64,000 nucleotides of DNA from Biomphalaria glabrata (Eukaryota > Mollusca > Gastropoda > Planorbidae), in contig NC_074717.1 in assembly GCF_947242115.1 (NCBI RefSeq), positions 36,124,201 through 36,188,200 of the forward strand. The letters are read 5' to 3'. Position numbers and translations under genes: made by a program. The notes under the pieces were generated by a model. It ran no database searches. It saw only the letters and a program-made list of their open reading frames with translations, and had not been told where the DNA came from. Below are positions 1 to 11,200 of this stretch, piece after piece; the first letter of the stretch is position 1, and each line of letters opens with the position of its first letter.

Positions 1-234
1 CTGTCTACGAGTGTAAGCTATTACATTATTTTGGAAAAAGTGTTACATTAAATTAGTAGGCCCTAATTACACTATAGAGTCAGTAAAAAGATTTTTTAAA
101 AATACGTCGCTCAGAAGGCCTTTTGTAAGAGAAAACAAGAAAACCGTTAACAATTTAATAGATGCCATAAAGGCATCCATGCGGCCCTTATCTTATAAAA
201 CACAGACGTGACTTTAAAAAAAAAGAACTTTACT

Positions 235-282
235 GTGGTCCTACCGGCCCATTTGGATATGCCCATATAGCCAGTCCACCCA
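235..282. mobile_element. hAT-like element end fragment
   Basis: The segment reads ccggcccatttggatatgcc and then a ccagtcc-type terminus. It resembles the right end of the 3.7-kb element that closes near 52785 (ccggcccaccgggca...ccagtccgcc). Only the terminus is recognisable here and no partner end or target duplication was found. Confidence 0.45.
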
Positions 283-288
283 AGGTTA

Positions 289-489
289 ATGAGTCAAATA
301 GCAACAATACACAAAAAACGTGGACCTTTACAAAAAAAAGTATACAAATTCAGAGACACTCAAAAGATGAAACCATGCATCAGGGTAGACTCACACGACA
401 AATTTGAGTTTTGGAATCAACCAGAAATACTTTATGTTCAAAGATTTAATGCTGACAATACGAGTTACTTGTACACAACTTTTGGTTAA
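289..489 (+). CDS. Doubtful 3'-terminal exon, unknown product
   Basis: An open frame of 66 codons is followed 38 nt later by an AATAAA signal at 527-532. The peptide is basic at the N-terminus (HKKRGPLQKK) and has mixed, protein-like composition, but I do not recognise it. A weak AG lies close upstream of the frame. It could be the last exon of a gene lying outside the window on the left, or a chance frame in an AT-rich region. No neighbouring exon was found. Confidence 0.18.
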   Translation: MSQIATIHKKRGPLQKKVYKFRDTQKMKPCIRVDSHDKFEFWNQPEILYVQRFNADNTSYLYTTFG

Positions 490-725
490 CAAACTTATTT
501 CATAATTAGCTGTTAACAAATAATGAAATAAAGTTTAGCAGCAGCAGCAGATGAAATTCAATGATACCATGCTTACGGTGTGTAGTTTCGTTTATTTTGA
601 TTACACTCGGTTTATAATAAAAGAAACCAGCCAGTAATTTAAAGAGGTGGTAACGATCATGAATATTTCCTTGCTCAAAGTCCTATTTTTATATCCTACT
701 TCCACATGATACACATCAAACCACG

Positions 726-835
726 GATGGCAGTCTGGTCATGTGGCATGCTTGTTGGACTGTAGTTTGATGGTCCCGGGCTCAAACATTACACTACTAT
801 TACTGAAGAAACATCCGAAACATGTTTAAAAAACT
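726..835 (+). repeat. tRNA-derived SINE, second family, degenerate
   Basis: A tRNA-like head (ggcagtctggtcatgtggca, then ggtcccgggctcaaac resembling a B box) runs into a body ending gaagaaacatccgaaacatg. The same end occurs in reverse at 44085-44225 and 54253-54415, which are better preserved copies. Confidence 0.55.
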
Positions 836-1159
836 GCTTATTAATTCTGTCATCATCAGTTTGGAGAGAAACTTCATAAGCACTTAATTAGTTTTACAGA
901 CAACAGTGATTCAACACAGATATCTCTATTTCAAAAGGAATTATTTAATCATCAGTGTCTCTGGATAACAAAGATTAACCCTCCAAAGTTAAACCCTAAT
1001 CCAATAACCAAAACAAATTAAATGAAAAAAGGAAAATTTATATTGAGTGAAATAGCATAAGTTATTCTAAATTAATCATGGAACTAATTTTTTGCAGATC
1101 TAGGCAAACAATAATACATTTTTTTTCGGTTGGAAATAGTTTTATTGATAGCCCAACGT

Positions 1160-1275
1160 TCATGCTTATAGCATACTCAGTGCGCTATACTCCAATCACT
1201 TTGTGGACAAGTGCGGGGGGGGGGGGAGGAGGTATTCGGCAGAAGTTTTCCGTGCTGCCTTTTCAACCAAGTAGA
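1160..1275 (-). repeat. Fragment of SINE related to 36150-36390
   Basis: Shares catgcttatagcatactcag and ttccgtgctgcctttt with the better copy at 36150-36390. It is interrupted by a run of about 11 G. Only part of the element remains. Confidence 0.45.
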
Positions 1276-1597
1276 AGGTTAATAGTCAATTGTTAGTTTT
1301 TAGTGTGTAGCGACCTAATGACCTTATTCTCTACACAAGTCTAATATCCTACTCTTAGTAGGCCCTACTGTCTCTATACAAAAAAAAACAATTACGACTT
1401 GATAAACATTTTTTTTTTTTAATTGATTCCTGAGTTGTAATCGACTCTAAATAACTGTGCAAAGTTTCAACTTGATCCTAGACTGAGAAGTGGGAGAAAT
1501 AACTTGCACAAGATTCCACCCATCAATCACTTAATACAGGCGTTTGGCTCCAAAAGTAGTAACATCTAGCTCAAAGGCGCCCTAAATATCTCGAAAT

Positions 1598-1682
1598 TTA
1601 AATTCTCAGTGGTCATCAGGATTTGAACCCGGGATCTACAGTTCGCAAGCCAAGCGCTTTACCATTCATCCACCTCGCCTCC
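1598..1682 (-). repeat. tRNA-derived SINE head, minus strand
   Basis: On the minus strand it reads ggaggcgaggtggatgaatg, then aaagcgcttggcttgcgaac and cccgggttcaaatcc, a tRNA-like A box and B box. It is the same head seen at 26919, 34045, 37705 and 43597. The tail of the element is missing. Confidence 0.65.
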
Positions 1683-2274
1683 TATTGAAATGAGCAAATG
1701 AATGTTTCTTATGTTTTGAAAGACCCTTCACTCACGAAGTCTTAACTTCTTAGCGCCAAGCTCCTCCTAGACGGTATGGATTGACTGTGGGCAGGTTTCA
1801 AACTCGGGGCTTTCTTTACCACAGTCTAAAGCGCATACAATACACTGAATACCGCCATGTAGCCATATTAAATATATGTCAAAATGGGCTAACACAAAGT
1901 TGGTGATAATTTTAAATGAATTGAAACTGTTAAATTGAATTAGCACTATTCAAAAGGACTTTGTGATTAGCTTTACTGGAAGAAGGACTTTAAAGCGAAT
2001 TTCAGTTTTAGTCACCTACATAAAAGCACCAGTAGTTATACATATACATATATACATTAAGTAAAGTTATATTAAATGTAACTTAATGTTGTAAATTTCA
2101 CGTGCAATGTTAAAGAGAAACTGGGGTATGAACGTATATCTTGTGTGCTATCGTACAAATTGTTTGCTCTATTTATGTTATTTTTTTTAAATGCACAATT
2201 GTAAAACCAATTTCCTCACGAATAACAAAGATCATTATATATATAGATCTATATCAGACAGTGGTCATCAATGG

Positions 2275-2410
2275 CCTCAAAGGAAGGGCTTTTAATTTCT
2301 CCTGAGTTGTCAAAAGTCGTTTGTGACATCTTACAGAATAAGAAAAGAATCTTGTGTGGTGCCCCAACGCTCCAACAGATTAAGATGACTTGTCGAACGT
2401 GCTAGTAACT
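2275..2410 (+). mobile_element. LINE 3' tail fragment
   Basis: The stretch containing cttgtgtggtgccccaacg and caacagattaag matches the 3' tails at 26697-26905 and 39785-39900, which follow non-LTR reverse-transcriptase C-terminal peptides. It is truncated at the 5' side and no coding sequence is left. Confidence 0.55.
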
Positions 2411-3414
2411 TTCTAAAGAATCAAAAAAGAAAGTGTTGAATAGAAATGCAGATGCATCAAAAATATTATTTTATACTACCAAATGAAACAAATTCGTCAA
2501 TCCAAACAAAATCAATCAATTCCGTTATTGAGATACATCATTATATGTTAGTCGAAGGTCGATTTGTTCTTAGTTTCATCCCTAATCATCAGACCTGCAC
2601 ACATACACTAAATTGCGATCTACTTATGCAACTTTCACTATCACTTTCCATCTCTCAGGCTGATAGTTCTGACTCGTTATCAGATTCGAAGTATTGAAGG
2701 AGTTACAGTGTACACAATCAATCAGGGCTTAGTTATTAAGTTTTATTCTTTAGTCCAGTTTACGTTGTGTTTGTAATAAGCCTAAACATTCACGTGACCA
2801 TCTACAGAACAAAGAAAGTAAGTACTACGTTTACAAACAGACAAGCAATTCTGCAGTAGTTTAATGTAACAAAAAATTAGGATATATTTAGACACAATAC
2901 ATCAATTACATTATTTTGCTTAGACTTCGCGCATAGGGCCGGCGGGACGCGCATTTCACAAAGAGTGGTCATAGCAATTTCCTTTGCCGTTTTCTAGCTG
3001 GGGGCGGCGGAATAAGTTATACGCTATGTGTTCGCTTGGCGCTCTGCTCATCACGTGACCTAAATAACATTTACAATAAAATATAAGTGTACCTTGCTTT
3101 TTGCTATATGCTACTTTAAGAGGGAGGCGGGGGCTAGTACATAATTTTAGACCTTTATAGCCATCTGGTAAGTGACTAGGCCAATTTTTTTCTACGAATG
3201 TTTTCTACATTTAAAAAAAAAAAGTTAAAAAATGGAATTATTCAAACTAGCAGGAGGCTCCTGTGGGTCAGTCTTACAAAACCATTACTTTATACATAAT
3301 CTCAAACCCTAAATGCTCATTTTGCTTACGAGCAGACGTGAGGTTTAGCTCTTTCCGAGAATTTAATTAGGTCTACATTCAACAATTAGTTCATTACTTA
3401 TCAATGAATATCAC

Positions 3415-3565
3415 TTAGACTAAGCTCCTCTGAATCAGTTGGGTGCATAGGGCTGAAAGTTTTCGGTCATAGGCGACTTCCAGGGACTTTTCCCAGTTAA
3501 TGCCCATGATTTTTAGTTCTTTGATAAAGGTGTAACGCCATGCTAAGGCTGGATGATCTTGAATT
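3415..3565 (-). mobile_element. LINE reverse-transcriptase C-terminal fragment
   Basis: The minus strand translates to a peptide with LAWRYTFIKELKIMGINW and a following DRKLSALC, the usual end of non-LTR retrotransposon polyproteins (W-R-x-T-F-x-x-[DE]-L...W-x-x-[AS]...DR..W..L). The rest of the ORF is absent, so this is a 5'-truncated relic. A related piece is at 4470-4585. Confidence 0.55.
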
Positions 3566-3769
3566 TTAGACTTAACTGAGAAATTACTTGAGCGATGTAA
3601 ATATAGAAGTAAATATTTTAACATTATCATCGACCTTCGTTTGTCGCGAGCATGCAGAATGATGGAGGTCCAGGGCTGTTTAAAAAAATAGCAAAATAAA
3701 AAAAAATAGTTAAAAAAAAACAAAGCCTATCTATGGGAAAGAACTCAGCACTTTTCTCTCAATACTATA

Positions 3770-4190
3770 GAAGATATCGGACAAAGTAATTAATCACCAA
3801 TAACTAATTGACTAATATTTTTTTTATTCATGTTTTATTAGGTACAATAAATAATTGTTTAAGTTACAAATTGATCCAACAATGGGTGCAGGAGAAAAAA
3901 AGGTCAATTATCGAAGGGGACGAAACCCTTCATAGTTAACTGTATCTGTAAATACTGATGAAGAATTAAATCTCCTTCTTGGTATCAAACAAATAATTAA
4001 TCATCAGTAATTTATTGACTAATTGGTTAGGTTAGTTTTTTTATTGATTCATGTCTTGTATATGCCAATGAATGATTGTGCAATGTTTCAACCTGATCCG
4101 AAAATTGGTGTGGAGGAGATAATGTGTACAGACTTTTTACCAGACAGACAGACAGGTAGACATACTATGAATATTTATCCGTTCAAACAA
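3770..4190 (+). repeat. Dispersed (CAGA)n-ending repeat, two partial copies
   Basis: Two copies lie in tandem, 3770-3905 and 3980-4190. Each has an AT-rich block of taat/attaact words, then tgattcatg and a gtttcaacctgatcc-like line, and the second ends accagacagacagacaggta. The same family recurs at 23895, 29715 (reverse), 31130, 36535, 57425, 57640, 58350, 58545 and 61890. It has no coding capacity and no clear terminal repeats. Confidence 0.65.
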
Positions 4191-4469
4191 GAGTTTCCAC
4201 AAGCTAAGACAGACTCTAAATCTGTTCATTCGAAAATAGATTCTATTAAACGATTTTATTAGGGGAAAAATCAGCACAAAATTTAAATGTTTTAAAAACA
4301 ATTTTGTTATTAAGAAACTACGAAATCTAAACTTATTTTACTCAAATAAAAATATTTAAGTTTTAATGCTTAAAATTATTTATATTAATACTCAAACTCA
4401 CATAGTTTTAAATGACGAACAGAAAAAAAAAGCTAATTTAGCGCCTTGTTTTACATTACGTAGACTAAT

Positions 4470-4585
4470 ATCCTTCTTTGTTTTGGGCCAAAAGCTCTTT
4501 CCTTGAATGCAGACATTCCAAAATGATTACAGCCTCTTCCCAACTTATGTCCACTTCAGTGAAGTCTTTGAAAGTAAGACGTCAT
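4470..4585 (-). mobile_element. LINE C-terminal fragment
   Basis: The minus strand encodes FKDFTEVDISWEEA, which fits the same LINE C-terminal motif as at 3415-3565 (F-x-x-D-L...W-E-E-A). It is short and heavily decayed. Confidence 0.45.
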
Positions 4586-4589
4586 ATTT

Positions 4590-5200
4590 AACAACTGCGT
4601 ATCAATTTTACAGTAATAAAATTAGATATACATATTATGATATACAATAAAATTAAGGTAAAAATACATTTTAAGCTAGAATATTATAACAATGCTTTAA
4701 AAAAGTATAATTGTATCAATTAGTTTAGATCAGTCAGAAGATAAATTTTGAATAGATCTCTAGACAAACAATTATACATGTGTGTCATAAGAAATACATT
4801 TACCAACAGTTTTTGTGTAACAAAGCAGAGACATAACCACTCTTTCCGATGAAAGCTTATGAATATAGAAGTTTTAATAAATATCTATTGTTTGTTTAAA
4901 ACTTTGAATTGGTTACCCTATTTGAACTAATTCAACTTATACCAGCACCCAAGTCAAGTAAATATTTTTACCATATTTAATACCAATCAAAATATTTGAA
5001 TAGTACTGCCACTCTAATAAATCGCTTACATTTACTGTATTAATACTTGTTTTGCCAGGCAGATAAAAATAAGTGTGTTCAATGACAGCCTGATCCAAAG
5101 GAGTGGAATAAATAACGTGAGAAATATGTTTTCCAAGCAGACAGAAAGATTTCATATAAACATTAAAAACATAACAAAAATAATTGTGTTATTTAAAATA
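4590..5200. other. AT-rich upstream region of the tandem-unit gene
   Basis: No gene or recognised repeat was seen. By the gene model this stretch is intronic or promoter sequence of the gene starting at 5224, because a 3' splice site ends at 5221. No first exon could be placed from sequence alone. Confidence 0.4.
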
Positions 5201-5206
5201 CAATAA

Positions 5207-5221
5207 TTATTTTTCTTACAG
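5207..5221 (+). other. 3' splice acceptor before the tandem-unit gene
   Basis: A pyrimidine-rich stretch, ttatttttcttacag, ends two bases before the ATG at 5224. This is a near-consensus acceptor and implies a non-coding 5' exon upstream. Confidence 0.7.
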
Positions 5222-5223
5222 CA

Positions 5224-8200
5224 ATGACGTCTGAGAAAAGTTTACTTACATTTCTGCTAATAATTACCATAGCTACAGTTAGTGCAAACAACGACATTAT
5301 AGAAAACACACATCCCCGAAGTGCAGATTTCCTTCAAGCGCTTCGCGAATGCTCACAGCGATGCCAAACAGGAGTACTCATTTGTCAAGAACTAACAACT
5401 ATTACAAAAACCTATTACTCCGAGGAAAAATTCTGCAATTTCATAAGCTATAGTCAATCGAATTTGTCCATTCATGATTGCTTATTGCGTAGTTTGTACT
5501 GCTCGAGTGAAGAATTTGAGAACCTTTCCATTGCTGCATGTTCTGATGTAATATCAACACTAACGCCATCCTCTTTTACAACGAGCTCAACAACACATCA
5601 CCGTGGTCCAGATTTCCTTCAAGCGCTTCGCGAATGCTCACAGCGATGCCAAACAGGAGTACTCATTTGTCAAGAACTAACAACTATTACAAAAACCTAT
5701 TACTCCGAGGAAAAATTCTGCAATTTCATAAGCTATAGTCAATCGAATTTGTCCATTCATGATTGCTTATTGCGTAGTTTGTACTGCTCGAGTGAAGAAT
5801 TTGAGAACCTTTCCATTGCTGCATGTTCTGATGTAATATCAACACTAACGCCATCCTCTTTTACAACGAGCTCAACAACACATCACCGTGGTCCAGATTT
5901 CCTTCAAGCGCTTCGCGAATGCTCACAGCGATGCCAAACAGGAGTACTCATTTGTCAAGAACTAACAACTATTACAAAAACCTATTACTCCGAGGAAAAA
6001 TTCTGCAATTTCATAAGCTATAGTCAATCGAATTTGTCCATTCATGATTGCTTATTGCGTAGTTTGTACTGCTCGAGTGAAGAATTTGAGAACCTTTCCA
6101 TTGCTGCATGTTCTGATGTAATATCAACACTAACGCCATCCTCTTTTACAACGAGCTCAACAACACATCACCGTGGTCCAGATTTCCTTCAAGCGCTTCG
6201 CGAATGCTCACAGCGATGCCAAACAGGAGTACTCATTTGTCAAGAACTAACAACTATTACAAAAACCTATTACTCCGAGGAAAAATTCTGCAATTTCATA
6301 AGCTATAGTCAATCGAATTTGTCCATTCATGATTGCTTATTGCGTAGTTTGTACTGCTCGAGTGAAGAATTTGAGAACCTTTCCATTGCTGCATGTTCTG
6401 ATGTAATATCAACACTAACGCCATCCTCTTTTACAACGAGCTCAACAACACATCACCGTGGTCCAGATTTCCTTCAAGCGCTTCGCGAATGCTCACAGCG
6501 ATGCCAAACAGGAGTACTCATTTGTCAAGAACTAACAACTATTACAAAAACCTATTACTCCGAGGAAAAATTCTGCAATTTCATAAGCTATAGTCAATCG
6601 AATTTGTCCATTCATGATTGCTTATTGCGTAGTTTGTACTGCTCGAGTGAAGAATTTGAGAACCTTTCCATTGCTGCATGTTCTGATGTAATATCAACAC
6701 TAACGCCATCCTCTTTTACAACGAGCTCAACAACACATCACCGTGGTCCAGATTTCCTTCAAGCGCTTCGCGAATGCTCACAGCGATGCCAAACAGGAGT
6801 ACTCATTTGTCAAGAACTAACAACTATTACAAAAACCTATTACTCCGAGGAAAAATTCTGCAATTTCATAAGCTATAGTCAATCGAATTTGTCCATTCAT
6901 GATTGCTTATTGCGTAGTTTGTACTGCTCGAGTGAAGAATTTGAGAACCTTTCCATTGCTGCATGTTCTGATGTAATATCAACACTAACGCCATCCTCTT
7001 TTACAACGAGCTCAACAACACATCACCGTGGTCCAGATTTCCTTCAAGCGCTTCGCGAATGCTCACAGCGATGCCAAACAGGAGTACTCATTTGTCAAGA
7101 ACTAACAACTATTACAAAAACCTATTACTCCGAGGAAAAATTCTGCAATTTCATAAGCTATAGTCAATCGAATTTGTCCATTCATGATTGCTTATTGCGT
7201 AGTTTGTACTGCTCGAGTGAAGAATTTGAGAACCTTTCCATTGCTGCATGTTCTGATGTAATATCAACACTAACGCCATCCTCTTTTACAACGAGCTCAA
7301 CAACACATCACCGTGGTCCAGATTTCCTTCAAGCGCTTCGCGAATGCTCACAGCGATGCCAAACATGAGTACTCATTTGTCAAGAACTAACAACTATTAC
7401 AAAAACCTATTACTCCGAGGAAAAATTCTGCAATTTCATAAGCTATAGTCAATCGAATTTGTCCATTCATGATTGCTTATTGCGTAGTTTGTACTGCTCG
7501 AGTGAAGAATTTGAGAACCTTTCCATTGCTGCATGTTCTGATGTAATATCAACACTAACGCCATCCTCTTTTACAACGAGCTCAACAACACATCACCGTG
7601 GTCCAGATTTCCTTCAAGCGCTTCGCGAATGCTCACAGCGATGCCAAACAGGAGTACTCATTTGTCAAGAACTAACAACTATTACAAAAACCTATTACTC
7701 CGAGGAAAAATTCTGCAATTTCATAAGCTATAGTCAATCGAATTTGTCCATTCATGATTGCTTATTGCGTAGTTTGTACTGCTCGAGTGAAGAATTTGAG
7801 AACCTTTCCATTGCTGCATGTTCTGATGTAATATCAACACTAACGCCATCCTCTTTTACAACGAGCTCAACAACACATCACCGTGGTCCAGATTTCCTAC
7901 AAGCGCTTCGCGAATGCTCACAGCGATGCCAAACAGGAGTACTCATTTGTCAAGAACTAACAACTATTACAAAAACCTATTACTCCGAGGAAAAATTCTG
8001 CAATTTCTTAAGCTATAGTCAATCGAATTTGTCCATTCATGATTGCTTATTGCGTAGTTTGTACTGCTCGAGTGAAGAATTTGAGAACCTTTCCATTGCT
8101 GCATGTTCTGATGTAATATCAACACTAACGCCATCCTCTTTTACAACGAGCTCAACAACACATCACCGTGGTCCAGATTTCCTTCAAGCGCTTCGCGAAT

Positions 8201-11200
8201 GCTCACAGCGATGCCAAACAGGAGTACTCATTTGTCAAGAACTAACAACTATTACAAAAACCTATTACTCCGAGGAAAAATTCTGCAATTTCATAAGCTA
8301 TAGTCAATCGAATTTGTCCATTCATGATTGCTTATTGCGTAGTTTGTACTGCTCGAGTGAAGAATTTGAGAACCTTTCCATTGCTGCATGTTCTGATGTA
8401 ATATCAACACTAACGCCATCCTCTTTTACAACGAGCTCAACAACACATCACCGTGGTCCAGATTTCCTTCAAGCGCTTCGCGAATGCTCACAGCGATGCC
8501 AAACAGGAGTACTCATTTGTCAAGAACTAACAACTATTACAAAAACCTATTACTCCGAGGAAAAATTCTGCAATTTCATAAGCTATAGTCAATCGAATTT
8601 GTCCATTCATGATTGCTTATTGCGTAGTTTGTACTGCTCGAGTGAAGAATTTGAGAACCTTTCCATTGCTGCATGTTCTGATGTAATATCAACACTAACG
8701 CCATCCTCTTTTACAACGAGCTCAACAACACATCACCGTGGTCCAGATTTCCTACAAGCGCTTCGCGAATGCTCACAGCGATGCCAAACAGGAGTACTCA
8801 TTTGTCAAGAACTAACAACTATTACAAAAACCTATTACTCCGAGGAAAAATTCTGCAATTTCTTAAGCTATAGTCAATCGAATTTGTCCATTCATGATTG
8901 CTTATTGCGTAGTTTGTACTGCTCGAGTGAAGAATTTGAGAACCTTTCCATTGCTGCATGTTCTGATGTAATATCAACACTAACGCCATCCTCTTTTACA
9001 ACGAGCTCAACAACACATCACCGTGGTCCAGATTTCCTTCAAGCGCTTCGCGAATGCTCACAGCGATGCCAAACAGGAGTACTCATTTGTCAAGAACTAA
9101 CAACTATTACAAAAACCTATTACTCCGAGGAAAAATTCTGCAATTTCATAAGCTATAGTCAATCGAATTTGTCCATTCATGATTGCTTATTGCGTAGTTT
9201 GTACTGCTCGAGTGAAGAATTTGAGAACCTTTCCATTGCTGCATGTTCTGATGTAATATCAACACTAACGCCATCCTCTTTTACAACGAGCTCAACAACA
9301 CATCACCGTGGTCCAGATTTCCTACAAGCGCTTCGCGAATGCTCACAGCGATGCCAAACAGGAGTACTCATTTGTCAAGAACTAACAACTATTACAAAAA
9401 CCTATTACTCCGAGGAAAAATTCTGCAATTTCATAAGCTATAGTCAATCGAATTTGTCCATTCATGATTGCTTATTGCGTAGTTTGTACTGCTCGAGTGA
9501 AGAATTTGAGAACCTTTCCATTGCTGCATGTTCTGATGTAATATCAACACTAACGCCATCCTCTTTTACAACGAGCTCAACAACACATCACCGTGGTCCA
9601 GATTTCCTTCAAGCGCTTCGCGAATGCTCACAGCGATGCCAAACAGGAGTACTCATTTGTCAAGAACTAACAACTATTACAAAAACCTATTACTCCGAGG
9701 AAAAATTCTGCAATTTCATAAGCTATAGTCAATCGAATTTGTCCATTCATGATTGCTTATTGCGTAGTTTGTACTGCTCGAGTGAAGAATTTGAGAACCT
9801 TTCCATTGCTGCATGTTCTGATGTAATATCAACACTAACGCCATCCTCTTTTACAACGAGCTCAACAACACATCACCGTGGTCCAGATTTCCTTCAAGCG
9901 CTTCGCGAATGCTCACAGCGATGCCAAACAGGAGTACTCATTTGTCAAGAACTAACAACTATTACAAAAACCTATTACTCCGAGGAAAAATTCTGCAATT
10001 TCATAAGCTATAGTCAATCGAATTTGTCCATTCATGATTGCTTATTGCGTAGTTTGTACTGCTCGAGTGAAGAATTTGAGAACCTTTCCATTGCTGCATG
10101 TTCTGATGTAATATCAACACTAACGCCATCCTCTTTTACAACGAGCTCAACAACACATCACCGTGGTCCAGATTTCCTTCAAGCGCTTCGCGAATGCTCA
10201 CAGCGATGCCAAACAGGAGTACTCATTTGTCAAGAACTAACAACTATTACAAAAACCTATTACTCCGAGGAAAAATTCTGCAATTTCATAAGCTATAGTC
10301 AATCGAATTTGTCCATTCATGATTGCTTATTGCGTAGTTTGTACTGCTCGAGTGAAGAATTTGAGAACCTTTCCATTGCTGCATGTTCTGATGTAATATC
10401 AACACTAACGCCATCCTCTTTTACAACGAGCTCAACAACACATCACCGTGGTCCAGATTTCCTTCAAGCGCTTCGCGAATGCTCACAGCGATGCCAAACA
10501 GGAGTACTCATTTGTCAAGAACTAACAACTATTACAAAAACCTATTACTCCGAGGAAAAATTCTGCAATTTCATAAGCTATAGTCAATCGAATTTGTCCA
10601 TTCAGGATTGCTTATTGCGTAGTTTGTACTGCTCGAGTGAAGAATTTGAGAACCTTTCCATTGCTGCATGTTCTGATGTAATATCAACACTAACGCCATC
10701 CTCTTTTACAACGAGCTCAACAACACATCACCGTGGTCCAGATTTCCTACAAGCGCTTCGCGAATGCTCACAGCGATGCCAAACAGGAGTACTCATTTGT
10801 CAAGAACTAACAACTATTACAAAAACCTATTACTCCGAGGAAAAATTCTGCAATTTCATAAGCTATAGTCAATCGAATTTGTCCATTCATGATTGCTTAT
10901 TGCGTAGTTTGTACTGCTCGAGTGAAGAATTTGAGAACCTTTCCATTGCTGCATGTTCTGATGTAATATCAACACTAACGCCATCCTCTTTTACAACGAG
11001 CTCAACAACACATCACCGTGGTCCAGATTTCCTTCAAGCGCTTCGCGAATGCTCACAGCGATGCCAAACAGGAGTACTCATTTGTCAAGAACTAACAACT
11101 ATTACAAAAACCTATTACTCCGAGGAAAAATTCTGCAATTTCATAAGCTATAGTCAATCGAATTTGTCCATTCATGATTGCTTATTGCGTAGTTTGTACT

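Noticed and set aside
7366-7368. TGA as a selenocysteine codon
   Set aside because: The codon replaces Gly, not Cys, is present in only 2 of 26 units, and no selenocysteine insertion element was seen in the 3' region.
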